Origin: Micromussa lordhowensis
Lineage: Eukaryota; Cnidaria; Anthozoa; Scleractinia; Lobophylliidae
Reading direction: 5' to 3'
Assembly: GCA_964020085.1 (NCBI GenBank)
Contig: OZ026598.1
Span: forward strand, 21,363,129-21,427,128
DNA: 64,000 bases
In this document: positions 37,301 to 47,691 of the stretch, one piece after another
How positions within the stretch are numbered: position 1 is the stretch's first letter
How the letters are laid out: each line of letters opens with the position of its first letter
Translations under genes and position numbers: made by a program
Notes under the pieces: generated by a model
Databases searched by the model: none
Told to the model about the DNA's origin: nothing
The model's input: the letters and a program-made list of their open reading frames with translations, nothing else

Positions 37301-40061
37301 ACTGGGCCCTGAACTCTACACTGACACACTGTTCAAATGTGTTGCGCTCTGCTTATAATGCAGTGCAAAGTGGTTTGGGCCATGTAAACGTGTGTTCAAC
37401 TAAGACTACTGTTCAATTTTCACTGATAGTTTTTTGTTGAACATTTAGTTTAGCAGGTGTGAACACAGTTAGCTTGACGTGTACTGTGAATGTGTGATTA
37501 CTATTTTCTCACTGACTGTCCTTCTCTGAAGCAGCATGGCCTAGTGGTCTGGACTGACAATCCAAAGGCCCCGGGTGCAAGTTCCTCTCTGACCCCTACC
37601 TGAATTTGTTTCAAAGTAGCTCCAAGTTCAAGTCATCAGCCACGCTTCTTAAAAGCCAGCTGGTTTTTCCCAGACCAGTTAGGATTCTTAACAATGTTGT
37701 GTTCAATTTGGATTATTTGTTTCAGTTGTTGGCTTGGCCCCACTAAGCATTGTGCTATAAACACTGCCAAGGGTAAATAAAGGTTCTCTATTTATTTTGA
37801 TTGTTATTATTTATTCTTCAGTGATGGTCGCGTGTCTGATAATACCAAGTCACTGATTGGATTATTACTGATGTTGGATCCTCAGAAGAGACTCACAGCA
37901 TCTGGTGTGCTTGATTTCCTGAGAAATACCATGACAGCATGGTAAGTGGAGAACAATTACCACTTTCATGCAATTCAAATTTTGCCTCCACGTTCAACTG
38001 TAGGTATATTATCGTATTCTTCGAGGAAGATTGATGGGAAAGAAACTTCGTTTCCAGTGTGATATCCCAGATAACCTAGCTCCCCAGGGTTCTCACGCAC
38101 CTGGGAAGCCCTTGAATTTCAAGAGCTTGGAGGGAGCTTTGGGGAGCAGGGGTGGCGCAGTGGTGAGAGCGCTCGCCTCCCACCAATGTGTCCTGGGTTC
38201 GATTCCCGGACCCGGCGCCATATGTGGGTTGAGTTTGTTGTTGGTTCTCGCCTTGCTCTGAGGGTTTTTCTCCGGGTTCCCCGGTTTTCCTCCCTCCTCA
38301 AAAACCAACATTTCTAAATTCCAATTCGATCGGGAATTCGAGGGCCACGAGTTTATCAGTTGAACACTGTTGTGTGTCACCCTCGTTAAACAAAGTTGAT
38401 TTATTTGGAGGTCCATCAAATGTATTTTGGTTCCTTGAAAAATCTGACTGTTTGCCCGAATAAGGCTAAAAAACGTGTCTGCGTGCAATTCATTCAAAAA
38501 AGAAAGAATCTTACTTAGCTCTTCGCCAATGCCCGTCAAGAGTTCGACGAAAAGATTACCTGTGCAATGGAAGAACGTAAAAAGACTTAGACTTGAACAC
38601 GTTTGGCAGGTATCCCTTCCTGGACAGAGTCTTTGATAAACTGGAATTGTGTCCCGAGATGTCCTTACAAAGGCCTTGACCTGTTTAATTAAAATAGAGT
38701 ACAACCCCTACCTAGCCCACCCACGCAACATAGTATTATAATGGCTTATCTTGAACCGTGTCTTGATAGCGGAGCTCTGGCGGCCCCAAGGACTGTCAAG
38801 CGGAGCACCATAATTATATGAACAGAACCACATGCATGCATAGAAATAGAAACGATGCAGCTCTTTTTTCATGGTCAACATGGCTAGCGGCATGGATCGC
38901 GGACACCTGCGCCCTACGACGACGACGTCGCGCAACATGTAGGCCATACTCCAGCTAATAGGTCAACCAAGTCACGCAGCCTTGGTAGCGAACATCTTCC
39001 ATAACATAGCGCGCGCACTGGTCTTATCTAATTCCTATTGAGCCATCATGGTAAAAATCTTTATGTACGCACGGCCGTGCTCAATAAAATGGCGTGTGCA
39101 GTTTCATTTTAGCTGCAAAATTCCGTTGAGTGTAACTGCGAGTTCCTTTTGCTGAAGTTTCGGCAAAGTGAAAATCATTCTGAACGATCTAAACCCTACT
39201 TCTAGCCTTTCACTTTTGTCAAGCTAAGATGTTTACTGAAACGTGAGTATTTTGGCTCATTTTGGCTACATTTCATCGAGTATTTTGACTTTGTTCGCCT
39301 ACATTTTCATTAATTCCAAGAAGCGAACTTTTCATTGGTAATTTTAGGAACCAGAAAACCTCACCACAAAGATACAAACTCAGATCAAAATTCTCGCTTA
39401 TCCTGGGTTAGCTTAATCAGCCTTTGAACAACCCGGCCCAGGAGCTCCGCTTTAGGCTTGGCTAAATCTATATATTATTTGAAGCGATTTTGCTTATGCG
39501 CATTTTTTTTTCCAAAAGTTGAGGAAAACTTCAAAATAGGACGAGTTCCTACCGGAAGAAAAATACTAACGAAGTGGTAATACACTGAAAATAAACATAC
39601 ATGGTTTATAGGCTCGATTACTAGCCGCTGGAAGGGAAAATGAGCCCGTGCTCCTCCCCCCGAACTCGCTATTAACGGGGAGGACCTTCGGGAACCGAAC
39701 CCGAGAAAGCGGAAGATCGAGCGTAAACCTGGTCACGACTAAGTCGTCCTTAACTATTTTTTTTTGCTTCGGCAGGTATTTGACGAATACAATAAGCGAG
39801 CCATCCCAAGTTGTTCCTGACATCAATGAAGGCTCTTCAGGAGACACCAAGGATGGATTTGAAACTTCGTCGAGGTTAAGACAGCCAGAGCTTGAACTCC
39901 GTTTGACTAAATACCGTGACAATGTCAACAATAAGGAGCCAAGGGTCACACTCACGAGAGAAAGTCTCACACAGCCGCCAATACGACGGATCTCCGAAGA
40001 TGCCCGACCGTTGACGGCGGCTGAAATTCTTGCTCATCGTCACTTACTTAACGTTACGTAA
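31379..40061 (+). CDS. STK40: Serine/threonine kinase 40-type pseudokinase
   Basis: Exons 31379-32035, 35371-35423, 36082-36197, 36743-36887, 37822-37941 and 39776-40061 join in phase to 458 residues (human STK40 about 435). Recognisable blocks are KRAGPYLLGPRLGNSPVRS (residues 50-67), GKMLLHTEYSLLSLL, GVVHHHGLF, LVLDCLCAHDFS, HRDLKLGN (224-231), SPAYISPDVLSG and SDMWALGVVLYTMLYGQFPF. The DFG magnesium motif is replaced by TNF (244-246) and the glycine loop is atypical, as in known STK40. STK40 is regarded as a pseudokinase that docks the E3 ligase COP1. The C-terminal tail carries SQVVPDINEG (VP at 377-378), matching a VP-type COP1-binding motif. The N-terminal 40 residues are serine-rich and probably disordered. 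Confidence 0.95.
32036..33140. other. STK40 intron 1, first part
   Basis: AT-rich intron DNA without a recognisable exon or transposon before the minisatellite. Confidence 0.4.
33142..33996. repeat. 44-bp minisatellite, about 19 units, in STK40 intron 1
   Basis: The unit is about GGGCAGGATGAAACAAATCC followed by TGCGCTGTGATTGACCACCR and GAGT. Landmarks at 33458, 33502 and 33546 show the 44-bp period. Variant units recur 352 bp apart (for example GAATGGCCACC at 33221 and 33573), so the array has an eight-unit higher-order repeat. Long minus-strand open frames here are an artefact: 44 is not a multiple of 3 and no frame contains a stop over long stretches. Confidence 0.95.
34028..34453. mobile_element. 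Decayed inverted-repeat element, STK40 intron 1
   Basis: The left part (GACCCCCACTACAGACGCGG, then AACTACCCTATGGGCC) and the right part (TCATAGGGTAGTCTGCAGAC, then ATAGTGGGGTCCACGGACC) are inverted relatives, leaving about 260 bp of unrelated DNA between them. This suggests a short TIR element; its ends are not exact. Confidence 0.45.
34900..35045. mobile_element. Small foldback sequence in STK40 intron 1
   Basis: ATGACTGGTCCCTTGGGGAA on the left and its inverted form around 35025-35045 bracket a second internal inverted pair (AATCTCATTGTTTC / GAAACATTGAGATT). A related fragment with CTCGGGAAAC words lies at 12740-12830 in an HDAC8 intron. Confidence 0.5.
37529..37800 (+). mobile_element. 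tRNA-derived SINE, third family, STK40 intron 4
   Basis: The head CATGGCCTAGTGGTCTGGAC resembles an A box, and GGGTGCAAGTTCC is a B box. The body ends with GGTAAATAAAGGTTCTCTAT and an AT-rich tail immediately upstream of exon 5. Confidence 0.6.
38145..38345 (+). mobile_element. tRNA-derived SINE, fourth family, copy 1 (STK40 intron 5)
   Basis: A box GGTGGCGCAGTGGTGAGAGC and B box GGGTTCGATTCCC, followed by the body ATATGTGGGTTGAGTTTGTT and AACATTTCTAAATTCCAATT. A second copy with the same body lies at 51722-51925. Confidence 0.75.
39229..39242 (+). other. Possible alternative first exon of STK40 (MFTET)
   Basis: ATGTTTACTGAAAC is followed by a consensus donor (GTGAGT). Spliced to exon 6 (39776) it stays in frame and would give a short product carrying only the C-terminal tail with the VP motif. 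The matching phase could be chance (one in three). Confidence 0.2.
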
Positions 40062-40301
40062 AATGGAAAACTAAAACCTAGAATATTCCAAGAAGGGAGA
40101 AGCTTATTCCAAAAAATGTCAGTTCTCTCTCGAGCGAGTCGGAATTACGTTACGCAGTAGCTTCTCTTGAGGCCTCCGATTCGTTGACAAAAGTTCTTGC
40201 AACTTTCTTTTAACCAATCAGAGCGGGCATGCTTTAAAACTAATCAGAAGCCAACAAATTGTAATTGGTTGATGCGGTTTTTCCCGCGCATTCTGATAGG
40301 C

Positions 40302-40465
40302 CCATATTCGTATTCTCAGTGTTGGACTGGAACTAGCTTGCAAGTGAGGCTAATGCGGGGAGATGCAAATGACATTAATCTCTTTTTAATGATATTTCCC
40401 CGCATGGGCCTTACTCTACGTCCCTTGCAAGCCAGTTCCAGTCCAATACCTAGAATACCAATATG
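40302..40465. mobile_element. Foldback sequence of about 165 bp
   Basis: Inverted arms share TTGGACTGGAACT, GCTTGCAAG and ATGCGGGGA with their complements. About 35 bp of AT-rich loop lies between them. No coding content. Confidence 0.65.
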
Positions 40466-40530
40466 GTATATTACAAGGGAATATATGAAAGATCATATAT
40501 TTGAACTGCAAAGAAAGTTATGAAGACTTC

Positions 40531-40641
40531 AATGATCATCGCAGTTATATCCACAGCTTAAGCAGTTGTAAAATTAAGGCCTGAACTTTCACAACTTAAT
40601 TTCACAACTGCTTAAGTTGTGTATATAACTGCGATCATCAT
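40531..40641. mobile_element. Palindromic MITE of about 105 bp, copy 2
   Basis: AATGATCATCGCAGTTATAT at the left and its inverted form ATAACTGCGATCATCATT at the right, with CTTAAGCAGTTGT / ACAACTGCTTAAG inside. Same family as 23889-23991. Confidence 0.7.
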
Positions 40642-41564
40642 TCAAGTCTCGTCAATTTTAGTTGGTCTGCTTCGTTCATTTTTGCGTTTTTGCTGTTGGC
40701 GAGGTGTAATCAGAGTGCTTTGCTTGTGATATTAAGTGGTTCATCAGCAACCCCGGTCTGTGAACGTAAACAAGTTCTTTTGCATCTTTTGCCGCTTACA
40801 TTACTGGCCCATTCATCGTTCGAGGTTTTTTTATCTGCATAAATCTTTATCGTTTTCAGTTTCCCAGAGGCAGCTCAATTGGTGCATGTACTCAAATCAA
40901 TCTAAATATAGCTTCTTGCGATACCAAAATTGCGACGATAGACTACTAGGTCTAGAGCAAAATTCTCCCTACAGATTCTGTACATCAACTACAATTCTCC
41001 TTGGAATCGTTTGCTTTTAAGCTATAGAGAAAGGGCCCAGGGTTGAAGAGGGTTGAAGGCGCCTCTCAGTTCTTGGTTTAGAGAATTTAAGGTTCGAAGA
41101 GCCGGCAGACTTCGCAAACCTTATCCCTTTGAGCCTTACCTAACTATGAAGGTATCTTAGAGGTCAGAGAAGTGCTTTTACATTGTTTACGCTAACACCA
41201 CTCCTGTTCAAAATGGGCGTAGAGGGACTGAATGTAATACAAAAGTTCCAGTAAACATCGATGTACGAAATAGTGCCTTTCTGGGTTAGCTATTCAATTC
41301 TGTGAATTGGTACGTATATACTTTATGTGGGTTGGAAATAGGGGTTGGAAATTCTATCGTATAAAGAAATGTTGAAGGCATGAACAGAAATTATATATAT
41401 ATATATTTTATATTTGTGGCAATTTCCTGTCCGGTGACTGGAATCGAAAGTAGGAAATTTAGAACAGATATGAAATTATTGAGAAAGTTGACAGGTCAAT
41501 AAAATATTTATTCCATTGCTGACCGAATTGAGTATTGTGTTCATGATTTAGACAGAGTTAACCT

Positions 41565-41765
41565 GCCTTGTTGTGGCCTCATGGTGAGAGCGCTCAACTT
41601 CGGATTGAGCGGTCCGGGTTTGAGCCCTGACTGGGGACATTGTGTTGTGTTCTTGGACAAGACACTTTACTCTCACAGTGCTTCTCTCCATCCTGGCGTA
41701 TAAATGGGTACTGACAAATTTAATGCCGGGGTAACCCTGCAATGGACTAACATCCCATCCAGAGG
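41565..41765 (+). mobile_element. tRNA-derived SINE, second family, plus-strand copy
   Basis: The head has GTGGCCTCATGGTGAGAGCG and the B box GGGTTTGAGCCC. The body has GGGGTAACCCTGCAATGGAC and ATCCCATCCAGAGG, matching the minus-strand copy at 27165-27435. Confidence 0.7.
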
Positions 41766-43380
41766 AGAGAAGAAATAATCCTAATTACTTCATGCTACAG
41801 AAACCGGGAAAGGGCCACTTGCGTTCTAATCACTCTGCAGTGAAACGAAAACTAATCATTTTCACGCTAAATATAATAAACGCAGACAAGAATCAGGAAT
41901 AGGGATCTCGTTTATTGATAGCTACAGGAATAATCGCAGTACAAATCAGCGAGGACGCAAAACTATCTACAAGCTCTCAAGTATCTACAATAACAAGTTA
42001 TCTGAAAATAACAGCAATAGGCGGAGGTAAAGGATAACAGATACAGGAAAATGAACAGAATTGCAGCGAGAGATGTCGTCAAGTGACCTTAAAACTGCAA
42101 AACAACCTAATATACCTGACGACAAATAACGCGCATTTCCGAAATAAATCACACGACAAATACCAATGTAACACATCCGCGATAATGTAATGAAGCGTGT
42201 GGTCCTCAACGCGACAAAATACATTTGTCTCGTATGCAGAGTATTTTACCTACCATATCACAGTTTCGGTAGCATGAAGCGACAAGGCATACTGCTACGC
42301 AGCAATACTCATTTATACACCCGGGTGGCGAGAGAGGTAGCCTACGTGTAGCCGTACACACTCCCTGAGGAAAAATGGGAGAGACACTGCTGGACTAAAA
42401 CGTCTTACCCACTGACACTACACCAAGAGCCCTCGCTCCGGAGTTAGCCATTGGGTCACCAAGCCTATCCTCTCCCTTGTTCCCAGGTTGTTCTCCTTAA
42501 TTTTAGCGCGATGCGCATGCTACTGGTAACCTGGGAACGAGGCAGACAACATCCTCGTGGTTTGTTTTAAACAAAAGACCGCAAAGTCTGAGATTGGATA
42601 TTTGAACCTTTGATAAGAGTATTTATCATTTGAAATGAAACAGTAAAGGGAAGTTATTATCTTAAATGAGTATTATGTATGCCAGAATCTAGCGTGGCTG
42701 CGGAATTCTTCTTGGATTCAAGAAAGCGGAGACCCTTCGTTGAAACGGTAACTGATTTCAAAACTAAAGCTACACTAACACCAGTGTCCTAGCATCGGAA
42801 ATGACGATACACCAGCAGACGATCATTTCGTTTAGTTTTGACTTTTTATTTGGAATTCTTAGACACAAATAACATAAATAAAAGCAATTCACGGAATAAA
42901 TGTTTCATCTTCAAATTCAGAATCCCATAGGTGTTATGTTTAGGATGATCTACAATGTACCTTAGCAGGGTGTGTTTGGTACAGTAAGATCCATGCTTCA
43001 GTAAATTTGAATTTTCTAGTGTTATACATTTGTTTTCGTTCTTTTTGACTGTCCTAATTTCTCTTTGTGGAATTCCTCTTATTAGTGTCACTAATAGTTA
43101 TGTACTTCATAAAGGAAGGCGGCTGTAAGAATATTATTGAAAAGTGAGTAAACAGAGATCTAAAATTGATTTTCTAGATAAACTGTTACAAGGTTTCATG
43201 TCTTTAGTTCAATTTTTTTTTATCCATACAGACACACATAAATACCAAAGAACTTGAATAAAATACTTTTTAGATAGCCAGCGAAAGCAGTCAAATAATG
43301 AAAAGTGGAGAGGACGCCAGCAGCCAAGATAAGGGTGATTCAGAGTTGAAACGTGTAAGCAGACCAGGACGGTAAAGTAC
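41766..43380. other. Intergenic stretch
   Basis: No gene supported. 42310-42470 contains words like CACCCGGGTGG and GAGTTAGCCATTGGGTCACC that suggest a degraded inverted SINE. The open frame on the minus strand at 42846-43091 has no recognisable domain. Confidence 0.35.
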
Positions 43381-43384
43381 GAGA

Positions 43385-44335
43385 AATAAAAGGCCAAATC
43401 TTTCCGCTGACACTCGCAGACACAGGCCGTCCTGCACCAAGTGCAGAAACGAAGCGCACGTCAGCAAGAATTCCTGCCAAGCTACAGGTAGGAGATACCT
43501 TAAGTGTGGACGTCTGCATCACTTCGCCCGCATGTGCAACAGTGCGGCCAACGACGGGAAAGGCAAGCGAGGCAACGCAGTGGAGCTTCAAGCACACACC
43601 GGGTGTCTTGAGAAGAAGAGTTGTTGCAAGATGTGTATCTGTACCAGTTGAAGAAAGGACAGTGACATCATCTAACAGATGCTGTTCACATCAATGGTCT
43701 TCCCGTCAACCTACACCTGGACACACAGCCTGACGTCACATTGGTTACCGAAAAGTACTATGGGAAGCTTCAAGCAAGCTGTTCCCTACAGCGCAGTAGC
43801 GTAGCAATCAAAAGCTGCTCCAGAGAAGGGAAGGGTCTGGCGCTACCCCTACTAGGAAAATTCACAGCAACGCTCACTCGATGCGAGAAGGAGGTAGCGT
43901 AGCCCGTGTATGTAGTTAAAGATCAACATGACACCGCATTACTAAGCCGTGGGGCTGCCGATTGGATGGGTCACGTAGAGTACCACCTGGACCTAACCTC
44001 GAGCGTGTTACTGCCAGCCATGGGGGAAAGTCGGAAAGCGACAGTCGACCTTCTTGAGGAGTACAAGGATGTGTTCTCAGGCGTTGGAAAGTAGATAGAT
44101 AATCTTTATTTATCCACGGAAAATATTAAAAGGAGTCACAGTTGAAAGGAGTCATGGTGAAACTACACGTGGATCCACACGCAAAAGGCGCCGTGCAGAA
44201 ACAGGGAAGAATATCTGTACCTCTCAAAGGCAAATTTGACGACAAATGGGAGGACATGGATATCATTGAAGAAGTAGGGAACGAACCAACGGAGTGGTGC
44301 AGCAAAAGTTGTCCTTACCCTCCTTAAGAAGGCTA
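43385..44335 (+). pseudogene. Decayed Gypsy-type gag-pol remnant
   Basis: Successive frames read as a zinc-knuckle pair (CTKCRNEAHVSKNSC, then LKCGRLHHFARMC, whose first cysteine is lost), a protease-like VNLHLDTQPDVTLVT where the active-site triplet is degenerate (DTQ instead of D[ST]G), and the linker before reverse transcriptase (LLSRGAADWMGH, LLEEYKDVFSGVGK, MKGVMVKLHVDPHAKGAVQK, MDIIEEVGNEPTEW). Stops and frameshifts occur near 43650, 43905, 44094 and 44325. RT catalytic motifs, integrase and LTRs are not visible. It is a dead fragment of an LTR retroelement. Confidence 0.7.
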
Positions 44336-47300
44336 CCACCACCTCCTTAAGGAGGCTATCACCAGGTGGTAGCCAAAAGGCCCGGTGGTAGTTCCATCAC
44401 GAGGACCACGGCGCACTTTAAGAACGTTCCATTCAGATCGGCGGAGGAAGCACAAAGGTAGACCAGTTCAGAATCAGATGGACAACAGAGTCTGTCAGTG
44501 AAGCACTACCGAGCACCAGAAAAGACGGGTCCCCTGGTTCGGACCAGACCAACGAAACCACAACAGAGAGGTAGTCAATGAGCCGGTCCTCGCAGACGCT
44601 GTATCGCCGGTCAGGTTGCAGTCACCACAAGCCCAGGAAGGGAGACTAAGGAAGAGAGAAAGGCACGGAAAAGACACAGAGGCATACTTAAAGGAAAAGT
44701 ACTCGAACTTTCAGCTGTAGTGTTGACGTTAGCTAACAGTTGCCAGGCTAGGAAGGACTTTGCAGGTTGGTTGCATGCTTTCGCGTTGTGTCCGTAAGTA
44801 AGTGAGGAAATGTAGTATCTTACCGGTTACCCCGTTGGTGTTTGTTGGCCAGCATGGAAGCCAAGTCTATCGAAAGCTCACTATGGTGTAAATGCTTTAA
44901 ATAAGTAGAAACAGCCGGTTACATAACTGACATGCTGGTCACAATTTTCTGCAACAGAAAATGTTTTCCTGAAAACTCGACTGACATTGTAATACTGGCC
45001 AACGAATAGTTCATCAAGACTCCTACAAGAAGAGCGGAAAACTCAGGTAAATTTATAATCCAATTTTTCATCCTTCATAAAAAGATTCCTGAATGGTCGG
45101 AATAAGGTATATAACCATCTGACGCGACATTGCAGGTTAACTATAAAAACAAAGAAACGGTATTTCAAGCGGCGAGTATCTGGCGCAGCGAGTTTACCAG
45201 ATGCAAATGTCGTAGGATGTCGCTGTTACTGTACCGTTGCCTGGAAACGAAATCCCAATATGCGCTAAAATATGGATCTTAAAGGATTTCAGCCAGTAGT
45301 TTGGTTCTTCTTTACTAAAGCTTCCATGCTAACTTCAAAGTCACAAATTCTCCTAAGCTAACAAAATGCGTTCTAAACGGTCACTTCTGAAAATGTGTAT
45401 TGAAACAGATGAAACGCGAAACGAAAAGATATAGTTTTTTCCAATAGTGCGTTTTTTTGTCATGTTTATCACCGCAGTTTGCGTGTTATTTCTTGTTAAG
45501 CTACGAAGGCCAAAGAAAAAGAGTAGTAAAAAAATGTAGTTCACTTGAAAAGTATTTTGCCAAGTGTGATGTTAATCTTAAACTAGTGACGTTTATGTGT
45601 GACCTGAAGGGGATTGAAGAATAAATCAATGCAGACTTGATCTACAACATCTTCAGTCCTAAGCTAGAAATCCTACGCCGAGAATTTGCGAGTTCTGGAA
45701 AAGCTAAGTAATAAATTGATGACAAGTAGATGGTTTCTTGGTGGTGATAAGTGTGTTTAGTTAAATTAACTTGACCATCATTTTATTGCTAAATTGATCA
45801 CCTTAGAGTGGTTTTCTAAAAAAATAGACGAACACCTGAACAGAACCTAAAAATAAATGCCAAGAGCCATATAATGCAAAAAGTGTAAAACGCCAATCAG
45901 AGCTAGGGGTAAAATTTTTTTAACCCGTCGCACAAGCCTTAAGAGGAGAAGTCGTGAGAGATGAAAAACGGTAATTTTCTTTAGTTTTTTGGGCAGTTCA
46001 GTGAAACAAGGCAGCTAAGCGAAAGCGAGTACTGTACCAAAAGGAAAAGAAGCAAACCAAGTACTTCCTTGACAATTAATTGAATTGTAAGAAAGTTTTG
46101 CCTGCTGCCAATTACTGGTTTGGAAGAAGAGTTAATTTAAATTATGCGTTGTTTGGGGCAGTCTATTATCTTAAAGCCATAATGTTCATTTACTTGGCAA
46201 GATCTCTCATCAAAATCTCGTTCAGCTACTTGTCTTCTTATATTTTCCTCGTTATTCGAGTACCATTAATGGCACTAACCAAGTTATACATGTACCTCTT
46301 TTAAGAATAACACATTTTGAAGCATGTCCAGCAAAGGTTTAAACCATCGTAAACGGAGAGCGTTGAAAACCCTTGCGGAAGAGGAAAGCTGTTGTCAAAG
46401 ATAAGGAATTATTAAATCGAAATTTCAAGTTTTTTTGATCAATCGTTTTGCAATAGTTTCGCAATTTGTCCATCGAAGTTTGTTTTTTATAAGGGTCCGC
46501 TTGAAGTTGTGAGGAGACAAAATATGGCTGCACACTTCTCAAACTAGGCTGAAGTTTTCTTTCTTAACATAACTTGAGTTTTTCCTGCAGCAGTCGAAAC
46601 CGTCCTATTTGCCCTCACTTTCTTACAGTGACATACCGGAGGTCGAAAAACAAACATGGGTCTAAATCGCCAAGGAGGGCTTTAGATCGGCAATCCAAAT
46701 TAAAGGTAAACTCACTTCAAAACAAAAGAACACAATCTTCGTGACTGATGACGGACTTTTCACGTCAAGCTGCAGTCACTTTTCATAATTGCTCCCAAAT
46801 GAATGTTGATGTCATGAACTGACAGCATGGTCACTCGTTGACGTTTAATTAAAAGTCCGTGGGTTGGAAAGAAAATTACATACACTAACATTGACAGGAA
46901 AAACGAACGCACAAAGAAGAAAGCTACTAAGATTAATAATATCAACAATTATTCCTCTTCGATTACATTAACTTTGCCCACGAAACAACTTAGGTTTATA
47001 CGCTTACCGCGGATTAATCGTTCCAACTGCTATTGAGTTTTTATCTTCAGTCAACAGGCGTTTTGGTCCCACGAAACAGTAAGTAACCAAAGTATTGATT
47101 TTACACGATTCAGAAAGACCTTTTGTTTGTTTTTACGGACGATGTGTTGTTGGTCAGTTTTCTTTGACTTGCCTACGAAACTCTAAGGTTCGAAGTTAGG
47201 TTGTACTTATTTGAGATGGTTAATCCACTTTGCTCTTTACAATCTTTTGCTAACTCAATTCAATTATCAAACGCCGGACGGCCCTTCGTTAAGCCACTTT

Positions 47301-47691
47301 TCAATAATGATGCATAGTCCAAAAACTTATTCTTGACTAAACAATCTACTTTGAGCGCGCATTTAATTCGTTAGCTTTTTGGTGCTTTCATTAGAAATTC
47401 TTTTCTTTTTTTTCTGTCCTTTGTTTTCATTAAGGTTCAGTCGAGAACTTTTGTTGATTAAAATTCTGACGCGGGGTTCATACATTGTCTATATTGTCGA
47501 GACAGGTGGTGTGGTGAACGCAGGTTTCAACAAAACCCCCGCGGCAACAGCACATATTGGCAGACAACTCAGGGATTCTAAACTCTGCTTGACAATTGCT
47601 CTGCATTTTCTTTCCTTGTTCCCCCAGGATAACTTAATTTCAGCAAGCCTCGACAACAGCAATATGATTGGGACTTCTTCATGGCACTGAA
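44336..47691. other. Intergenic stretch upstream of the lectin gene
   Basis: I find no exon that I can support. 47380-47690 immediately precedes the lectin start codon and may contain 5' UTR and promoter. 44450-44700 may still be retroelement-derived. Confidence 0.35.

Larger units (their letters stand above)
40062..41564. other. STK40 3' flank
   Basis: Apart from the two foldback sequences listed separately (40302-40465 and 40531-40641), I see no gene. An AT dinucleotide run lies near 41391-41412. Confidence 0.4.

Noticed and set aside
43209..43597. Minus-strand ORFs overlapping the Gypsy remnant
   Set aside because: The plus-strand zinc-knuckle and protease text explains the region; the minus frames are shadows.
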